A stretch of 64,000 bases of DNA, taken from contig NC_135060.1 of assembly GCF_051014685.1 (NCBI RefSeq), forward strand, positions 5,456,001-5,520,000, written 5' to 3'. The notes under the pieces were generated by a model. The model worked only from the letters and a program-made list of their open reading frames with translations. It was not told the DNA's origin and did no database searches. The translations under genes were made by a program, and so were the position numbers. Origin of the DNA: Ptiloglossa arizonensis. Its lineage: Eukaryota; Arthropoda; Insecta; Hymenoptera; Colletidae. Numbering within the stretch: the first letter of the stretch is position 1; the number at the start of each line of letters is the position of its first letter. Positions 12,516-25,700 of this stretch are shown here, in pieces.

Positions 12516-12689
12516 TCCTTTCCGTAAGGAAAGAATCTGTCCCTGCCCCCCTGCACCGTGATTACACTATCGATACCAATAATCGTGGATCGAATACCGA
12601 TGACGTGAGTTCGCAACGATACATTACGGAACGAGTTACAGCTATACTCGATCAAGAATATTTCTATCGGATCCTATGCTCGTTGGAGT

Positions 12690-12950
12690 TGATCTTATCG
12701 GATAGCACAAGCTCGGTAGTTGCCCCTATCGGGTCACAGGAATCCAGGGTTGTGCATACTAGGTCCGACGCGTCCAATGGTTGTCCCTATTTGTCCCTAA
12801 GTGTCCAAGCTCATTACCAACAGACCCTATGATTTCGGGATAGTCCATATCGGGTCTACCGAGCTCGAGGTTTGACCCTATCGGGTCCTACGAGACCAGT
12901 GGTCGTCTTTATCTGGCCCCGAGAGACCAGTGATCGTCCCTATCGTTTTC
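12690..12950. repeat. Degenerate short tandem repeat around CCCTATCGGGTC
   Basis: About six to seven imperfect units of roughly 35-40 bases carrying CCCTAT(C/T)GGGTC, GAGACCAGTG and GTCGTC words. G/C content differs from the AT-rich flanks. Confidence 0.6.
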
Positions 12951-15900
12951 TCCGCGTTATCGTGTGTTTGGTTCACGTTCTCAACAGTACCCGGATCTAA
13001 GAGTTTTCTCTCCTTCGTTTACTCGCAAACTTTCATCGAAATTGAAACAAAACCACACAAGATTGATCGACATTGGGACGAAGGTACAAGATGTTCGAGT
13101 TACGAACAGTCATCGTTGGAAATCTTTTCGATGGCGATCGCAGAACGTGTCGCACCGAAATTTATTGAAAAAGAAACATCGAGACGAATTCTTGATGAAA
13201 CATTTCGTTTAAATAAAAAATACCGATCCTATCGATACAAAATTATACGGTTACATTGTACTCGCTTCGGGGTTTCTTCGATGAAAAATGTTCCCATTGT
13301 ACATCACCGTTTGTGTATGTATACACTTTTGGCATTGTTTCAGCGAGCTACTATGATTTTTCAATCGGGAGATATTCTCCGCAATTGTTGGTGTTGCCAA
13401 AGTTAATGGACTGGTTGATCATCCGCGGAAAACAGAAATCGACACACCGGGGATTTCAATCGAGCCGTCTCTCGTGGCCGTCGATGACGATAAAAATTTT
13501 TAATGGTTCGGATTTCGATCGAACGTCCAGATAGGGGAGAGTTGCCAAAATCGTTTCACTTAGGATACATTAGCTATTGTTTTCTATTCGGTGTTCATTT
13601 TGAAACAAATTGATTCGTTGGGTGACTCGTTTTTTTTTGGAAATACAATGCAAAATAATTTCGAATCGTAGCTCTTTCGAAAATTGTAAACTTCTCGAAT
13701 TGAAGCAACAAAAGATACAATAATTGTCGAATAACTCGTTTATCTTCGTTTCGTAAGACACGAGTATCGATTTATTTTTTTGTACAACAATCGTAAAACA
13801 AATACGAAACGTTCTACGACGAATCCATTTGCACGGGTACGTTAACATACAAAAAGGAAATTGCACCGTTACGTTTTTATAAGCTACATAAACATGGGCA
13901 AAAATTGTATCGATCGTAACTGATTGTTTCAAAACGTTCACAGCACGCGTAGAATAAAACGTTATCGGTGAATTTTTTGTCTATACATTTTATCGTCCAG
14001 TGGTCCCGATGTTGTTTAACGTTGAACGGTGCTCGCGGTATTTGCGATACAAGAACGATGAAATCGAAGGGACACGAGTTAGATGTCTGGCACGCATTAG
14101 GCTAGCATCGATGACAGAAAATCGAATCGTCGATACGAAAACGTCGGTGTATAGTTATCGACGTAACCACGGACAGATGCTGATCTCGTTCTTTCGAATC
14201 TTGTCTCTGTTGAGTGTCTACGGTTGTGCATTAAACCGATGGCGTCGGAAATAGAATTTCATGACTATTCGTTGCCGACGTTTGGACGTTCCAATGGAAA
14301 GTCAGGATATCAGCCCTGGCTGGGAATACAGTGCAGCTGTACAAAAGACGTCTCTGTAAATTGTGGCGTAAATTGAAAATGTTTTGAAGCTATGTAGGAA
14401 ATGTTTGCTTTTCAGTGAACATTTCACCGGCACGGTTGACTCTTCGAATTTCAGCGAAGTTTCACTTCGCCTTTTATTCGCCGATTGTTACGTAGGGCGA
14501 GCCACCGTGGCTTAGCAATTTAAATAACTCTGTCATTTCTGATATTAGAAAAAAACTGCCGAGGAGAAATAGGTCTCGTTTACTGGAGCACGTAAAACAC
14601 AACTCGGAGGTAAGTTTTTCAAAGTGCCGTGGCACGTTTCGAGATTCAAAGGGTGGCTTTTAAACGAAAATCAACTATCGGTAATGTTTTCGTTGTACGT
14701 TTCTCCGAATTTGTATCACGATGGTGCGCTCGCCGCTGAACTCGACGATGTGAAAATCAATTTCGAGAAAAATTCTTTCCGTCACTTCTGAAACAAGATC
14801 GGACCGTAAAATCTATAACCTTATCGTCGCGTATTCTAGAAACGGTTTCCGTGAAAAATATTTCAGTCTCGAGAGTTTCATTTCGCTCGGAGTTACTCGA
14901 ACCGAACTAATTTTTCTCGAAATATTCTCAAAATATTTGCGAAACCTCGGAATGGTTCTCTGCTACGAAAGTTTGTAGAATAATTGTATTATATTTGTCG
15001 CTCGTTCGGATGCTGATTTTACCATAGGGCCGGATTCGACTCGTTTCGAATTTCTTTTTAAAATAATTCAATCATTAACCGTGACTTTGCTTAGAATATT
15101 CGTGGACAATGATCAAAATAGACGATTAACGGTACTCGTAAATCAATTGGCCCTTTCCTCATCTAACTCTGAAGATTGCGTAGTCCGATGCAAATGGAAT
15201 AAGAATGGAATAACAATTAAAGCGAATTGAAATTTTCCCTGTGTATTACACGGACCGGTGACTCGACGATTATGTAAAAAATCAGAAAAATGTATTCCAT
15301 TCGAGCAAAACTATATTTCATTGCGACGAATGTTGGTACGGCGGTCCGTTTAAATAACATTAACGTTTTTCTCCGAGCGAGAGCGTATTTTTCCTACCGA
15401 ATTGTCGAACAAAGACGCGAAAATAGGTTCGAAGTACACGTGCTCGAGCGTGTGACATTTATTTTCTCTCGAAAAATCTTGACCAATGGTCGCAGTTAAA
15501 TATTTTCACGGCGTACAGTTAGCTCCGGAAACGGGATTTCATGGTTGTTCGCTATCGGAATGGCGGTGTCGGAAGTCCGGTTCGTCGGATAAAATTAAAA
15601 CAAATTCGAAACGCCATAAATAAAAGAGCGCCGGGGTCAGCGATGGATAACAAAAATCGGGAAGAATGGATACTTGCTCCAGTTGTCGTTCCGCTTTTTC
15701 TAGATAACCACCGATCTCCAATTTAGACAATGCGCTAGGCGGTTTACGTAAATCCGCGTGTCGGGTTACGTTGCTCTAATTTTGAAAAATATTTTCCGCG
15801 TAAAGCCCGGCGCGAAAGAGAGTGATTGCCCGTTACCGAAAATGTTTGCGAAATTTTGAAACGTTCCAATTACAGGACAGCATTGGAAACGTTGAAAAAT

Positions 15901-18900
15901 GCAAATTTCCCCAGTCACCGGCGAATACGGATCAGGAATTTGTTAGATTGGATTCGTTAAAAAATTATTAATGCAGATGACCTCGATTACCTTTTTATTT
16001 ATTTGTTTTACGCACCGGGCGTTAACAGAGAAAATCACGATTCGAGAGCGCACGATGCCCGTCGAAAGGAGCGAAGTAAAATATTTAATTAACGCGGATT
16101 TGCGAAATAAGTCTATCGGGCTCAATTTCCATGGTACCGATATCGCGAATAATTAACTTGCCTCTATTTACTGCGACGAGTGCGTAACCGAAGGAGGTCA
16201 GCGGCTCTGTGTTCGTTATTGTCGTTATCGCGCGATTCTACTACGACAAAGGAACTTTACGCGATAAACGAATCGTTGGGCGTCAACCATCGGTACACGT
16301 AGCGACGCGCTATCGGAATATCGAAGCACGAGATACAGATTCTCGTACCCGTCTTAATTCAGAGTTATTTCGTTCTTTTCAACGACTCGAGCATCAAACC
16401 TCTTTACCTGAACCGTGTATTCGCAAGGTGTTCCGCGTTTAATCGCTCGATTTTAATGGAACAATCGGAAGGAGGGCGACTCTCCGTGCAAAAATAAATT
16501 GAAAACGTGGAATAACATTTTCTTCCACGGAACTTCGTTTTCGAGAAAATCGATTTTCACGATACACAGGATACGCGCCCTATCCACTGATAAGTTTCAC
16601 CTTCGCGGATATTTCTTCGCGTACTTAACGCGTTTAAATTCAAAACGCGTCGAGTTGATTATAAGAAAATAGTATTTTTCGTTTATACGTTATCACTCGT
16701 ACACGTTGCGTACCACGGTCGCAGAGATTTACGGACAATTTCATTGAATCGAAACGGAAAGTTTTATTTCAATTATTTCTCGCGTAATTATTTCCCGCAA
16801 AATTGATCCCCTTCTAGGCTACACTGTTCGTTCGATTGTTCCTCTTCGCAAATACGACAAGTTCCGTTGATCAATTTTCTTACTCGCGAAGCTAAAGATA
16901 ATCAGCGTAAATATTTTACAATTTCGCGAAGAATAGACTACGAACGGAATTCGTTTTGTAATTTTTACAAGTTCGATGTACGCAACATCGCGAACGATCA
17001 GTTCAACGTGTATCGGCGCTTATTTTAATGTCAATTTGATTCGATTGCGTTGTTCGTGCGCGATTTTAGAAAATTTCCGGGAGAAGCGTCCCCGTTTTAG
17101 GTTTCGTTCAATTTTATTTACCGTTTCGCGGTATACACGAACAAATCGATCGTGAACGTTAAACACGTTCGCGTCTACTGTTCTTATAAATCGATTAGAG
17201 TACACTATCACTCGTGTTCATCGCGTAGTGTCACTCGACGGGTTTTGTGATAAAATTATGATTGGGTATTTCTTAAAAGTAGCACACGTACGGTAGAAAA
17301 TTCTCGAGATTTCTCGGGTACGCGTTCGCGAAATTGCACATTCTAGAGATGAGGTCAGTACGACTATATCCAATGGCGCATAGTTTAAATTCAAATACAG
17401 CGAGCCCTCGAATTATCCTGGATGGCGCATTAAAGCAAATCTTTCCTGGAATACATGGATGTTTAATTTGCCCACTTAAAGTCTCGAATAAATGTACGGT
17501 GTTATGGTCGGAAGCTCGATACTTACTCGGCATTGGGTGGAATATCGCACGGGGCGCGTTTCAAAGCGCATAAATGTGTGCAACTTCGTACGTTGCTTTA
17601 TTACTGTGGAGACTTACAGTATTACTTACGATAATAATCTCGTAACGTACAGTACGTTCCACCTGGCCGGCGAATAAACCGCACGAAGATAACTTTTTCA
17701 TTTGTATTGCAGGCGCGGCTCGTACGTAGCTATACTTTAATTACAAAAGTTAAGTGTTTCTTTTCAAAATATATCGTTAGCTACGAAGATTACCGTTAAT
17801 CGTGGATCTTACCTAATAAGAATGTCCGTGACTTTGTTCAGGGCATACTTGGTCAGCGTGAAACGTATCGTTCACTCGTAATGATAAAAAAAAAAAATTG
17901 TACTTACGAGTAGGCATCGTTTCGTGCTATAATTTTAATTTACGTTCTTACGAAATATTTGACCGCATCGGATAATATCAAAGGTGTCAGATTCGTACAA
18001 AGGGAAGATTGATCAGAAACGGGGGAAGTTTCGTTAAAATTATTTCCTGTAGAGTCAAACACGCGAAATATTATTCCAACTATTGCGATCGAGCAGAGTA
18101 CGTTAAATTACTAAATTGTCCCGTAGGCGCGTCGCGAGATTATTTGAATTTATCTTCGATAATAGAGAAACGCGTTTGAAACCGCTCGAAAATCTATCGC
18201 GAATTTATCCTCTATTCTTATTTACTTTGATCCGTAACGTTTGATTCATTTCTAGCCATTTTTTCTCACACTTTTAATCACAAAGAGAACCACTCGGTGT
18301 TTTATTCAGATTCGTTTACTCGGCTACGAAAATATCGGCCACGATTCCCGGATGCGTATCTAAAATGTATAAAATGTATAAAATAGATCAGCGGTTCTCA
18401 AACGTTTCGTTTCTCCACGGTTATTTATAATTCTGAAAATTTATACACAGCCCTTGTAGAACTTTCATTCAACGGAAGTTCTATTCGTCGATGTTCACCG
18501 TATCGGTTACCCGAACTTTGCGGATACACGAGTTCGATCTTTACAATTTAAAAACTTGTATTTCTATCGATCCGTTTAATTCGATTGGCGAACAAATCGA
18601 TAAATGCGCAACAATGTGACAAATCCAACCGAAACGAACCCTTTACTTGTCACACGAGCATTGTCCAGCTTAAATGCCCTTTACGTGTTTGCCACCCCTT
18701 TCAACGCTCTTCTTTTCCTCATACCTAAGTAAGCTACTGTGCGTGCTTCGCTTGATGACACGCGAGACGTTACAGGGCCAAGAGAACTTTCTCGTTCACC
18801 TGGTCTATAACCACCATTAACTCGTTCACTTTCTTCTTCAAGTGCTCCGGTTGGTATGCGCGACTTCTTTGGCAAATAGTACACTAGAGCCGAAAACAAA

Positions 18901-19035
18901 CGCGAGGTGGGACGAGTCTTCTCTGTCCAATTAGACCCGCATTCCTTCCGCGTGCCACCAAGTGATTTACGCACAGTACGTTGTCAGAGATAACCGTGGA
19001 AAAGCAATGTTTACATAGTAAAGAAACCTACGTAC
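12951..19035. other. Gene-free stretch with one conserved-looking island
   Basis: No exon recognised. 17378-17475 lacks the local TCGA-rich texture and has a moderate GC block that could be conserved non-coding DNA. A hAT-like end word (CAGCGGTTCTCAAACG) sits at about 18391 without a partner. The frame at minus 18681-18974 has no recognised domain. Confidence 0.55.
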
Positions 19036-19066
19036 ATAGGGTGTCCCAATAATCACCGGTCGATTT
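19036..19066 (+). mobile_element. Transposon end fragment (GGGTGTCCCAA type), second copy
   Basis: TAGGGTGTCCCAATAATCAC then CGGTCGATTT, 2 mismatches to the copy at 8470 over the shared word. The following 400 bases (to about 19480) are AT-rich and lower in CpG than the surroundings, so they may be the body of a decayed element, but no transposase is seen. Confidence 0.4.
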
Positions 19067-22000
19067 ACTTTTTGAACGAAACTCGAACGGTTTGAGTAAT
19101 CTTGATGTATATATTTTTTTTCAATTATTTAAAAGTACCTGTTCTTATATGCGGTAATAGCAATATTAAATTTGAATACCTCTATTGTGAAAAATAACTG
19201 GAGTCAAGTCGGATCGTGTCGTACAAAATATTTGACTCGGTTAAGAAAAATTAATTATATTTCAGAATCATGTTTATTACTCCACGTATAGGAAAACTGT
19301 CAATATTATATAATGTTCTATTTTGTATCAATCAACACTTGCGAGATAAAACAGGCGTTTTAGATATTAAATATGAACAGGAACGAAATCTCAGTAGTTT
19401 GTAATCTTCAAGCTTCGTATTCGTGTACATATTGAAACAGGGGTGCAATTAAAATCTATTCCTTCTGCTACGATAGAACATACGGTTCAGGTAGGGATGG
19501 GCGTTTGAATCCCCTCTTCTTTTAACTTAGCGGAAAGCTGTGCAATTTAGTAAAGAAGAATCGGTACACTTGAAATAAAAAGAACCGTTGTTACTTTTAA
19601 GAAGAAGCGAATAATCGTTGTTTCACGTTTGTAAGAAATCTGTTCGAAACAGTGCTCGACGAAAGACAGCCGAATAATCCTCACGACCGTTTCTGCATTC
19701 AATCTGTCGCGATATTTTGTTTCGAGTCGAAGGACGGACGCGGTATGGAATGGACACTTCGGTTTACGGGAGTTGGTGTCAGACGAACTGAAGTACCGGC
19801 CTCGTGAAAAAGCAGTGGTTCTGTAGCACACCCTACGTTTAAGAGCGGTGACTCTGGGAACCGTATTCAACCCCCGCCACGGGATTCTGGAAGTTAGAAA
19901 ACGCGAAAGGTCTCGTCCCTTGCAGCGGGGTCTGGGTTCCCCGTTACGAGCACGTGCGCAATTCCCATTTCTTACGAACACAACGCTCACAGCCACACCA
20001 GACAACCGACCTTGTATTTCCTGGGAACGTTACGATATTCCTGAACAAGTTTACCGAATAATATCATCCGACACCCAATATCCACGTGACTGGAAGCCGC
20101 CAATCATCGTTCAACGGTCGCTCGCGAGGATGCACGACACGTGTCAAGAACCTATACGGTACAGGACTCGGTTCTATGCCCATAGAAAGCGAAACGACGA
20201 TCATCTGCCTTCAACGCGAACACGGTGACGGTAACGCGTATTTGGATATTGTTGCACGAATATTTGCGAACAGCTTTCGGTATCCCAATGCACGAAATGT
20301 ATATTCGCGTCAACGAAAGACACGATTTCGGAGTACTCGAAGGACGATAATTCAAGTAAACCGCGAAGTACGAGTACCATTTCCGATCGTTACGTTCTCT
20401 CGAAAGGATTTTTTTCCAGAAGGAAATTTCTCGAGAGAATTCTACTAATACACACACTAATATATATATATACTGTACGGAGTATAAGTGTTCACTGTTG
20501 GAGCATCTTGGCTCGAAAACGGTGAAACCGAGAGACGAAACGAAAGAACGTCCATTTGTTCGTTTCGATCGAACTGGTCGCATATAAATCGCGGTGTACG
20601 TTGCGTTTGCATCGCAATAGCGCGGGCCAGGATTCGGTAACGACCAACGATCCATCGGTAATTCGTAAATGGCATTGTACCCTCGAAAGCCGGTGGCGGT
20701 ACTCGAAACTCGTCGTTCGCAGCCACGCAGTGGTAAAGTCGTGCTCCGAAACGAAGTTCGGTTGGGTCCCGTCCGTGACGGGAACTTGAAGCTACCGCGC
20801 CGAATACTTTTTCGCGACAAGCGGGAAACGAGATTTCGCGGACGCTCGGCGTCGAGATGGCTATGCCAGAAGCGTCGAGCGTCCGTCAAAATTCAGAATA
20901 TTCACGTCGCCGTCGTGTAGGGCCCTTCTCGCGCATACCGCGAGTCTTGAGAGCGGCTCGCACAAAAAATATGTGTAATTAAAACTCGACGCTCCGGGGG
21001 ATGCTCCGGGTACGCGCGGAAAGGGAAAACGCAAAGGGGAGAAAGCGAGACGACCGAGAAGCGATAGAGACGTCCAGACGACGCGGTACCAACGGAAGGT
21101 TAGACCCGGAATAATCAGCGCTCGAGATCTCAAGTAATAACGACCTCGCGTCTAGGAATGCTTTCGTCCGGGGACGCGAAATCGGGATAGATTTCGATAT
21201 CGGAAACGTTTTTCGCTCGATTCGGACGCGTCGCCCTAATTTGCAACACGGAAGGAAACACGGAAAAAGAACAAAAATTGGAAACTCGGTAGCTTATAGT
21301 TTTCTGATTTTCGTCCACCTTGCGAGATGTTCGTGCAACTTCTCGGTGTGGACGGAGTATCCCAGTGTGGGCGGTGAGAGTCGAGAAAGGGGCCGATTAT
21401 GCAAAAACGAATCGAAAATGCGGAATAATTTCTTTTTGCACGACTTCTTGAATATGGAAGAGACGGTACAGTATCGCTCGAGATGGTTTTCTTTTACGTT
21501 GAATCGTTTCCTTCGAGGGTATGTTGCTTCGTGCGATACGAGATGCGCGACGATAGTGTTACACGAGTACGAAAAGTCGCGATAGCGATTCCTGTCAGAA
21601 TTAATCTTTCCGGTTCTCCGGTATACATTTCGGCGCAACGATCGAATCATTTCGAAGACACTTTCTTTCGGTACTTGGCAGAAATTGATTTCAGTATTTG
21701 GCAGAAATTGATCGCATCGCACCCTTTAGAAGTCGTCGCAATTTTCATAATCGATCAACGAAGCGATCGAAGCGACAGAAACGATCCTTCGTCGATCGAT
21801 CGTCGCTGAATCGGTAAACGGTAATTGTAATTTGTCAGTCGATCGATCGTTTGCAATTTAGTTTGTTTGAAAGCTGACGCGATAAAAAAAAGATCGATTC
21901 CATCTTAGGAAAGAACCGATTGTGTTACCTAACAAAGGATGACCAGGTACGACCGCGAAAACAAAGCAACGTCGAACCGTTGCCATCTATCGACTGTTAC

Positions 22001-22075
22001 GCCAGTCACGAAATAGGTGGTCCACGCTTGTCGTACATGTATAACCTCTCTGTTCGTTGTCTCGTAAAATATAAA
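19067..22075. other. Region upstream of arginine kinase, including a CpG-rich block
   Basis: About 20600-21250 is GC- and CpG-rich and could hold the promoter or a 5' untranslated exon of arginine kinase, or of a divergent minus-strand gene. No coding exon can be supported. Confidence 0.4.
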
Positions 22076-22130
22076 TAATTAAATTCCATTTCGTCCAGCT
22101 GCATTTCTCCGCTTCGCGTACCGATATACG

Positions 22131-22138
22131 TATATATA
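22131..22138 (+). promoter_or_regulatory. Possible TATA box upstream of arginine kinase exon 1
   Basis: TATATATA lies 82 bases before the ATG at 22220, a suitable distance for a start site near 22160. The same stretch (CTTCTTGATTCTAAG, ending 22155) can also be read as a splice acceptor of an upstream exon, so the promoter reading is uncertain. Confidence 0.2.
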
Positions 22139-22219
22139 CACTTCTTGATTCTAAGGTACGTTAAAAGTATTTCGAGACCGTGGCTGGTTGTTTCGTTGTT
22201 CGAGAAACGATTTCAAACT

Positions 22220-22735
22220 ATGTGCGACAAACGTTTGTGCGCCTGCGAGAAGAAGCAGAGGACGAGGACGAAGCCCGATTTCTTGAATCGCGACGACGAG
22301 AGGGCGAAGACGCTCGAGAACGCCTACTCGGAGTTCGCGAAGATCGATAGCAGGTCTCTGTTGAAGAAACACTTGAGTCGGACGATGTTCGACGATCTGA
22401 AGTTACGCGTGACCGTAAACGGATCCACGTTGATGGACGTGATTCAGTCCGGTTTGAAGAATCCCGATTCGAACGTCGGTCTCTACGCACCCGATCAAGA
22501 GGCGTACGATGTCTTCGGTGATCTGTTCAATCCCGTGATCGAGGAGTATCACGTGGACTTCACGGTCAACGATGTTCATCCCGAGCTGGACTGGGGATCC
22601 CCCGAGGAGCTCGGGGACCTCGATCCCGACGGGAACTACGTGATCTCGACGAGGATTCGGTGCGCCAGGTCGATCAACGGATATCCGTTAAATCCCACCA
22701 TGACCGAGGCCCACTATACCGAACTGGAGAAAAAG
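22220..22735 (+). CDS. Arginine kinase coding exon 1 (aa 1-172)
   Basis: Start chosen at the ATG at 22220 (A at -3), the first in-frame ATG after the in-frame stop at 22076-22078. Residues 1-21 (starting [10 protein letters not shown]) have no counterpart in ordinary arginine kinases. The ATP:guanido N-terminal helical domain follows at about 28-107. The guanidino specificity loop is at 83-89 (DSNVGLY) and the first catalytic-domain strand at 140-148 (NYVISTRIR). The exon ends after codon 172 (KK) at donor GTATAC, phase 0. Codon use is GC-rich at third positions, unlike the AT-rich flanks. A further upstream coding or untranslated exon is not excluded. Confidence 0.93.
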
Positions 22736-25700
22736 GTATACAGGGAACGGGAAGCTGATTGTAATACCAACGGAACGCTTCGTACCACCCGGATAGAATT
22801 CGGTTTTAACGATTTCGGGATACGTCGTTAGGAACATCGTTCGATCGTTTTCGAAACGTCTCGGGGTATTCTCGATGTTCATTGGTTTTTAATCGTTTTG
22901 GAGAAAGCCAGAGTGTTTTTTTTATCGGTTGGAAAAATTGTCGCGGATTGGAATTTTCTCGTTCAGGAAACGTTCATTCTGGAATAGTCTGAGTTAGGGT
23001 AGGTTTCGACGCTTTTGCGATGCGTAGTTTGAAAGATCTTTGGATCGTTTTGGAAACGTCTCGGGATATTCTCGATGTTCACTGATTTTTAATCGTTTTA
23101 GAGAAATATTGCCAGAGTGTTTTATCAGTTGGAAAAATTGTCGCGGATTGGAATGTTCTCGTTCAGGAAACGTTCATTCTGGAATAGTCTGAGTTAGGGT
23201 AGGTTTCGACGCTTTTGCGATGCGTAGTTCGAAAGATCTTTGGATCGTTCTGGTTAAATATTGCTGCAATGTTTCATTCGTTGAAAAAATTGTCGCGTAT
23301 GGAATTTTTTCGTTCGGGTAACGACGTTAGGAAGATCCTTGGAACTTTTTAGATTCATTTCTGAGCGTTCTCAATGTCGATTGACTTTGGAACATTTTGG
23401 TTAAATGTCAGCGGTGTGTTTTATTAATTGAGAAATTTGTCGCGTGTCGATCCTTCTTGCCCGGTTTTTTAATCGATCAATTAATCGATTTCTACGTACG
23501 AATGCACCGATAATGCTTCGGAACTATTACACAAAATGGCCACTCGACAGAGGATTAATATTCTTTGTACGTGCGTAAATATTTCCCTCGAATACAATTT
23601 GCTTAAATAAAAAATACGCAAAGACTTGTAAAGTGACTGGATACTTTTACCTTACCGAACGATTTTCAATCATTCTAGAATCGATAGTTTTCAAAAATAT
23701 TTCGTATCCGTGGTAACCTCGACTGCGTCAAGTCCATCGAGCGTCAGTGGAACCATTCAAACTACCGGCTTGTTCGATAAGTATTATCGTTTTTTTCCAT
23801 TGTAAAAGAATATTACGACCCTTCAACTTTGAACAATTGTGAATACACGAGTCAAACGGTAGCACCATTTTCAGAAAAATAAAACGAAGAACCTGATAGA
23901 TTTGTTTCTTATCGAACGACGAAACTTGTCGATCGATCTATCAAGTTCTCGACGAACGAGTTAAAAATAACAGTGATTTTCATTGTGTTTACGTTCCATT
24001 ACGACATCGAATAATGTTTCGATACACGCTTGACGGTGTATCGACAACGACTCTCCGTAAATGCACAAATTGCAATGTGAATAATTCCGAATGAATGGCG
24101 TTCGCGAAAACCGCGTTGCACCGCACTTTTCATCAATGGTAGTAATGGAACAGGCTTGTGTAATATTAAATCAAACGTTTTTCGAAACTTTCGAAACGTT
24201 ACGTTGCAACGTTTGCTTAAGGGTTTATTTTTTTTCTTTTTCTTTTTTTTTTTTTAAACGTACGCAGTGTCTCCGAGTCGGAGATCTCGTCTGGAACGGT
24301 GAAAGAGCTTTCTGAATGGTCCATTGGTATTCTGTTTACGAGTTTCGGTTGATGACCTTTCAGTTTCGGCGCTTTTCAGAATTGTGAAAAGATAAAAATG
24401 GCACGAGAACAGGGAGAAACTCGTATAGCGAGTTTAAAAGGGTGAGCGGAACGCGAGCTCAATGCCACGGGGATGTTTTTTTTCCAAAGTATTATCCGTT
24501 TTTACCATTATATATCGTTCGTCGTTGAAACACGAATCTGTACACTTCGTTCTGTACGGTGATGTTTTCGCGAGTGTTAGTTTATCGCTTGAAAATCGGA
24601 CGTGCGTTGACGATTTAAGTCGCAGATCCATGGAAATGCGATCGAGGAGTTTCATCGGTGTCCGATTTGTCGGATTTGTTCGAAAATAGGATCAACGAGG
24701 CATCGGTAACGGTAACGAGGAAATAAATTAACGTAGAAATTAAAAAGACATTGCCGAAGGAGGAACAACGGATAGAGACTGAACATTCAATTGCGAATTA
24801 AACGGAGTATTCGATGCTCGGGGGGGTTGTTTCGCTAGTTTAACGTTCGCGTGGTTTTCAACGGGGAGAAAACATCGAGCTTTCTTTCGGTTTACAATTT
24901 CCATTACTATATTGATACAAAGGGCAGCTTATTCGCTTGTTATATATGCACACGGTATCAGAAAATTACTCGTTCGATGTTTAATCTCCGAAGAATGTAA
25001 ACGAAGCGATATGGTTTGCGATCGAGGAAGCGGTCTTGAGTAACTAATTAAATTTCATTCGAACCTAACGCGAAAAGTCGATACATCGGACCGACCAACG
25101 AATCGAACGTTGTTCGATCTCTGTGTTCTCAATTATCACGTGCCAATGAAATAAATCAGTTCGAGTAACGAAAGGAAACGTTTTCGTCCGTCTTCTTCAT
25201 TTCTCTCGTAAATTATTACTCGTAATTGTAGCTTTCCAATTGCCACTGTTGTTAACCTCTCGATCGTTATCAGCAGCCACTTTGCGCGATCGTTAACGTA
25301 CATTTTCGAGCAGCTATTAAAATTTCATATTTTCGATTTCGCGCGTGTCCTGTAAACATTTCGAAAGCCGTCGGTACACGATAAGCTGGTTTCACAAGTT
25401 AGATTAAGTTTTCTGTAATATCGTATGTTATTAAAACGCTACGTTTAATCCGAACAAAATTTCACGTGACTCGATAAACGTTGATACGCAGAAGCCGAAC
25501 TTTCAGCAATTTCTACGGAGTCGTGTATAAAATTGAATTTTTCCAGTTTGGCTGAAAACTGGGGAAACAACATTGAAAAGTTTTCGAGATCGAGAGATCA
25601 TTGGTACTTTGATTTTTCACTTACGGAATTTCCTGGACTGTTTAAAATTCTCGTACTTCGTTGTATCGAGTTTAGTAAAAAAGAAGCACGAATTTACACT

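Noticed and set aside
18391..18410. hAT-like end (CAGCGGTTCTCAAACG)
   Set aside because: The only similar inverse word (18284) is on the wrong side, so no element can be drawn.
18681..18974. 97-codon minus-strand frame
   Set aside because: Hydrophilic, low-complexity peptide with no recognised family; flanks give no splice support.
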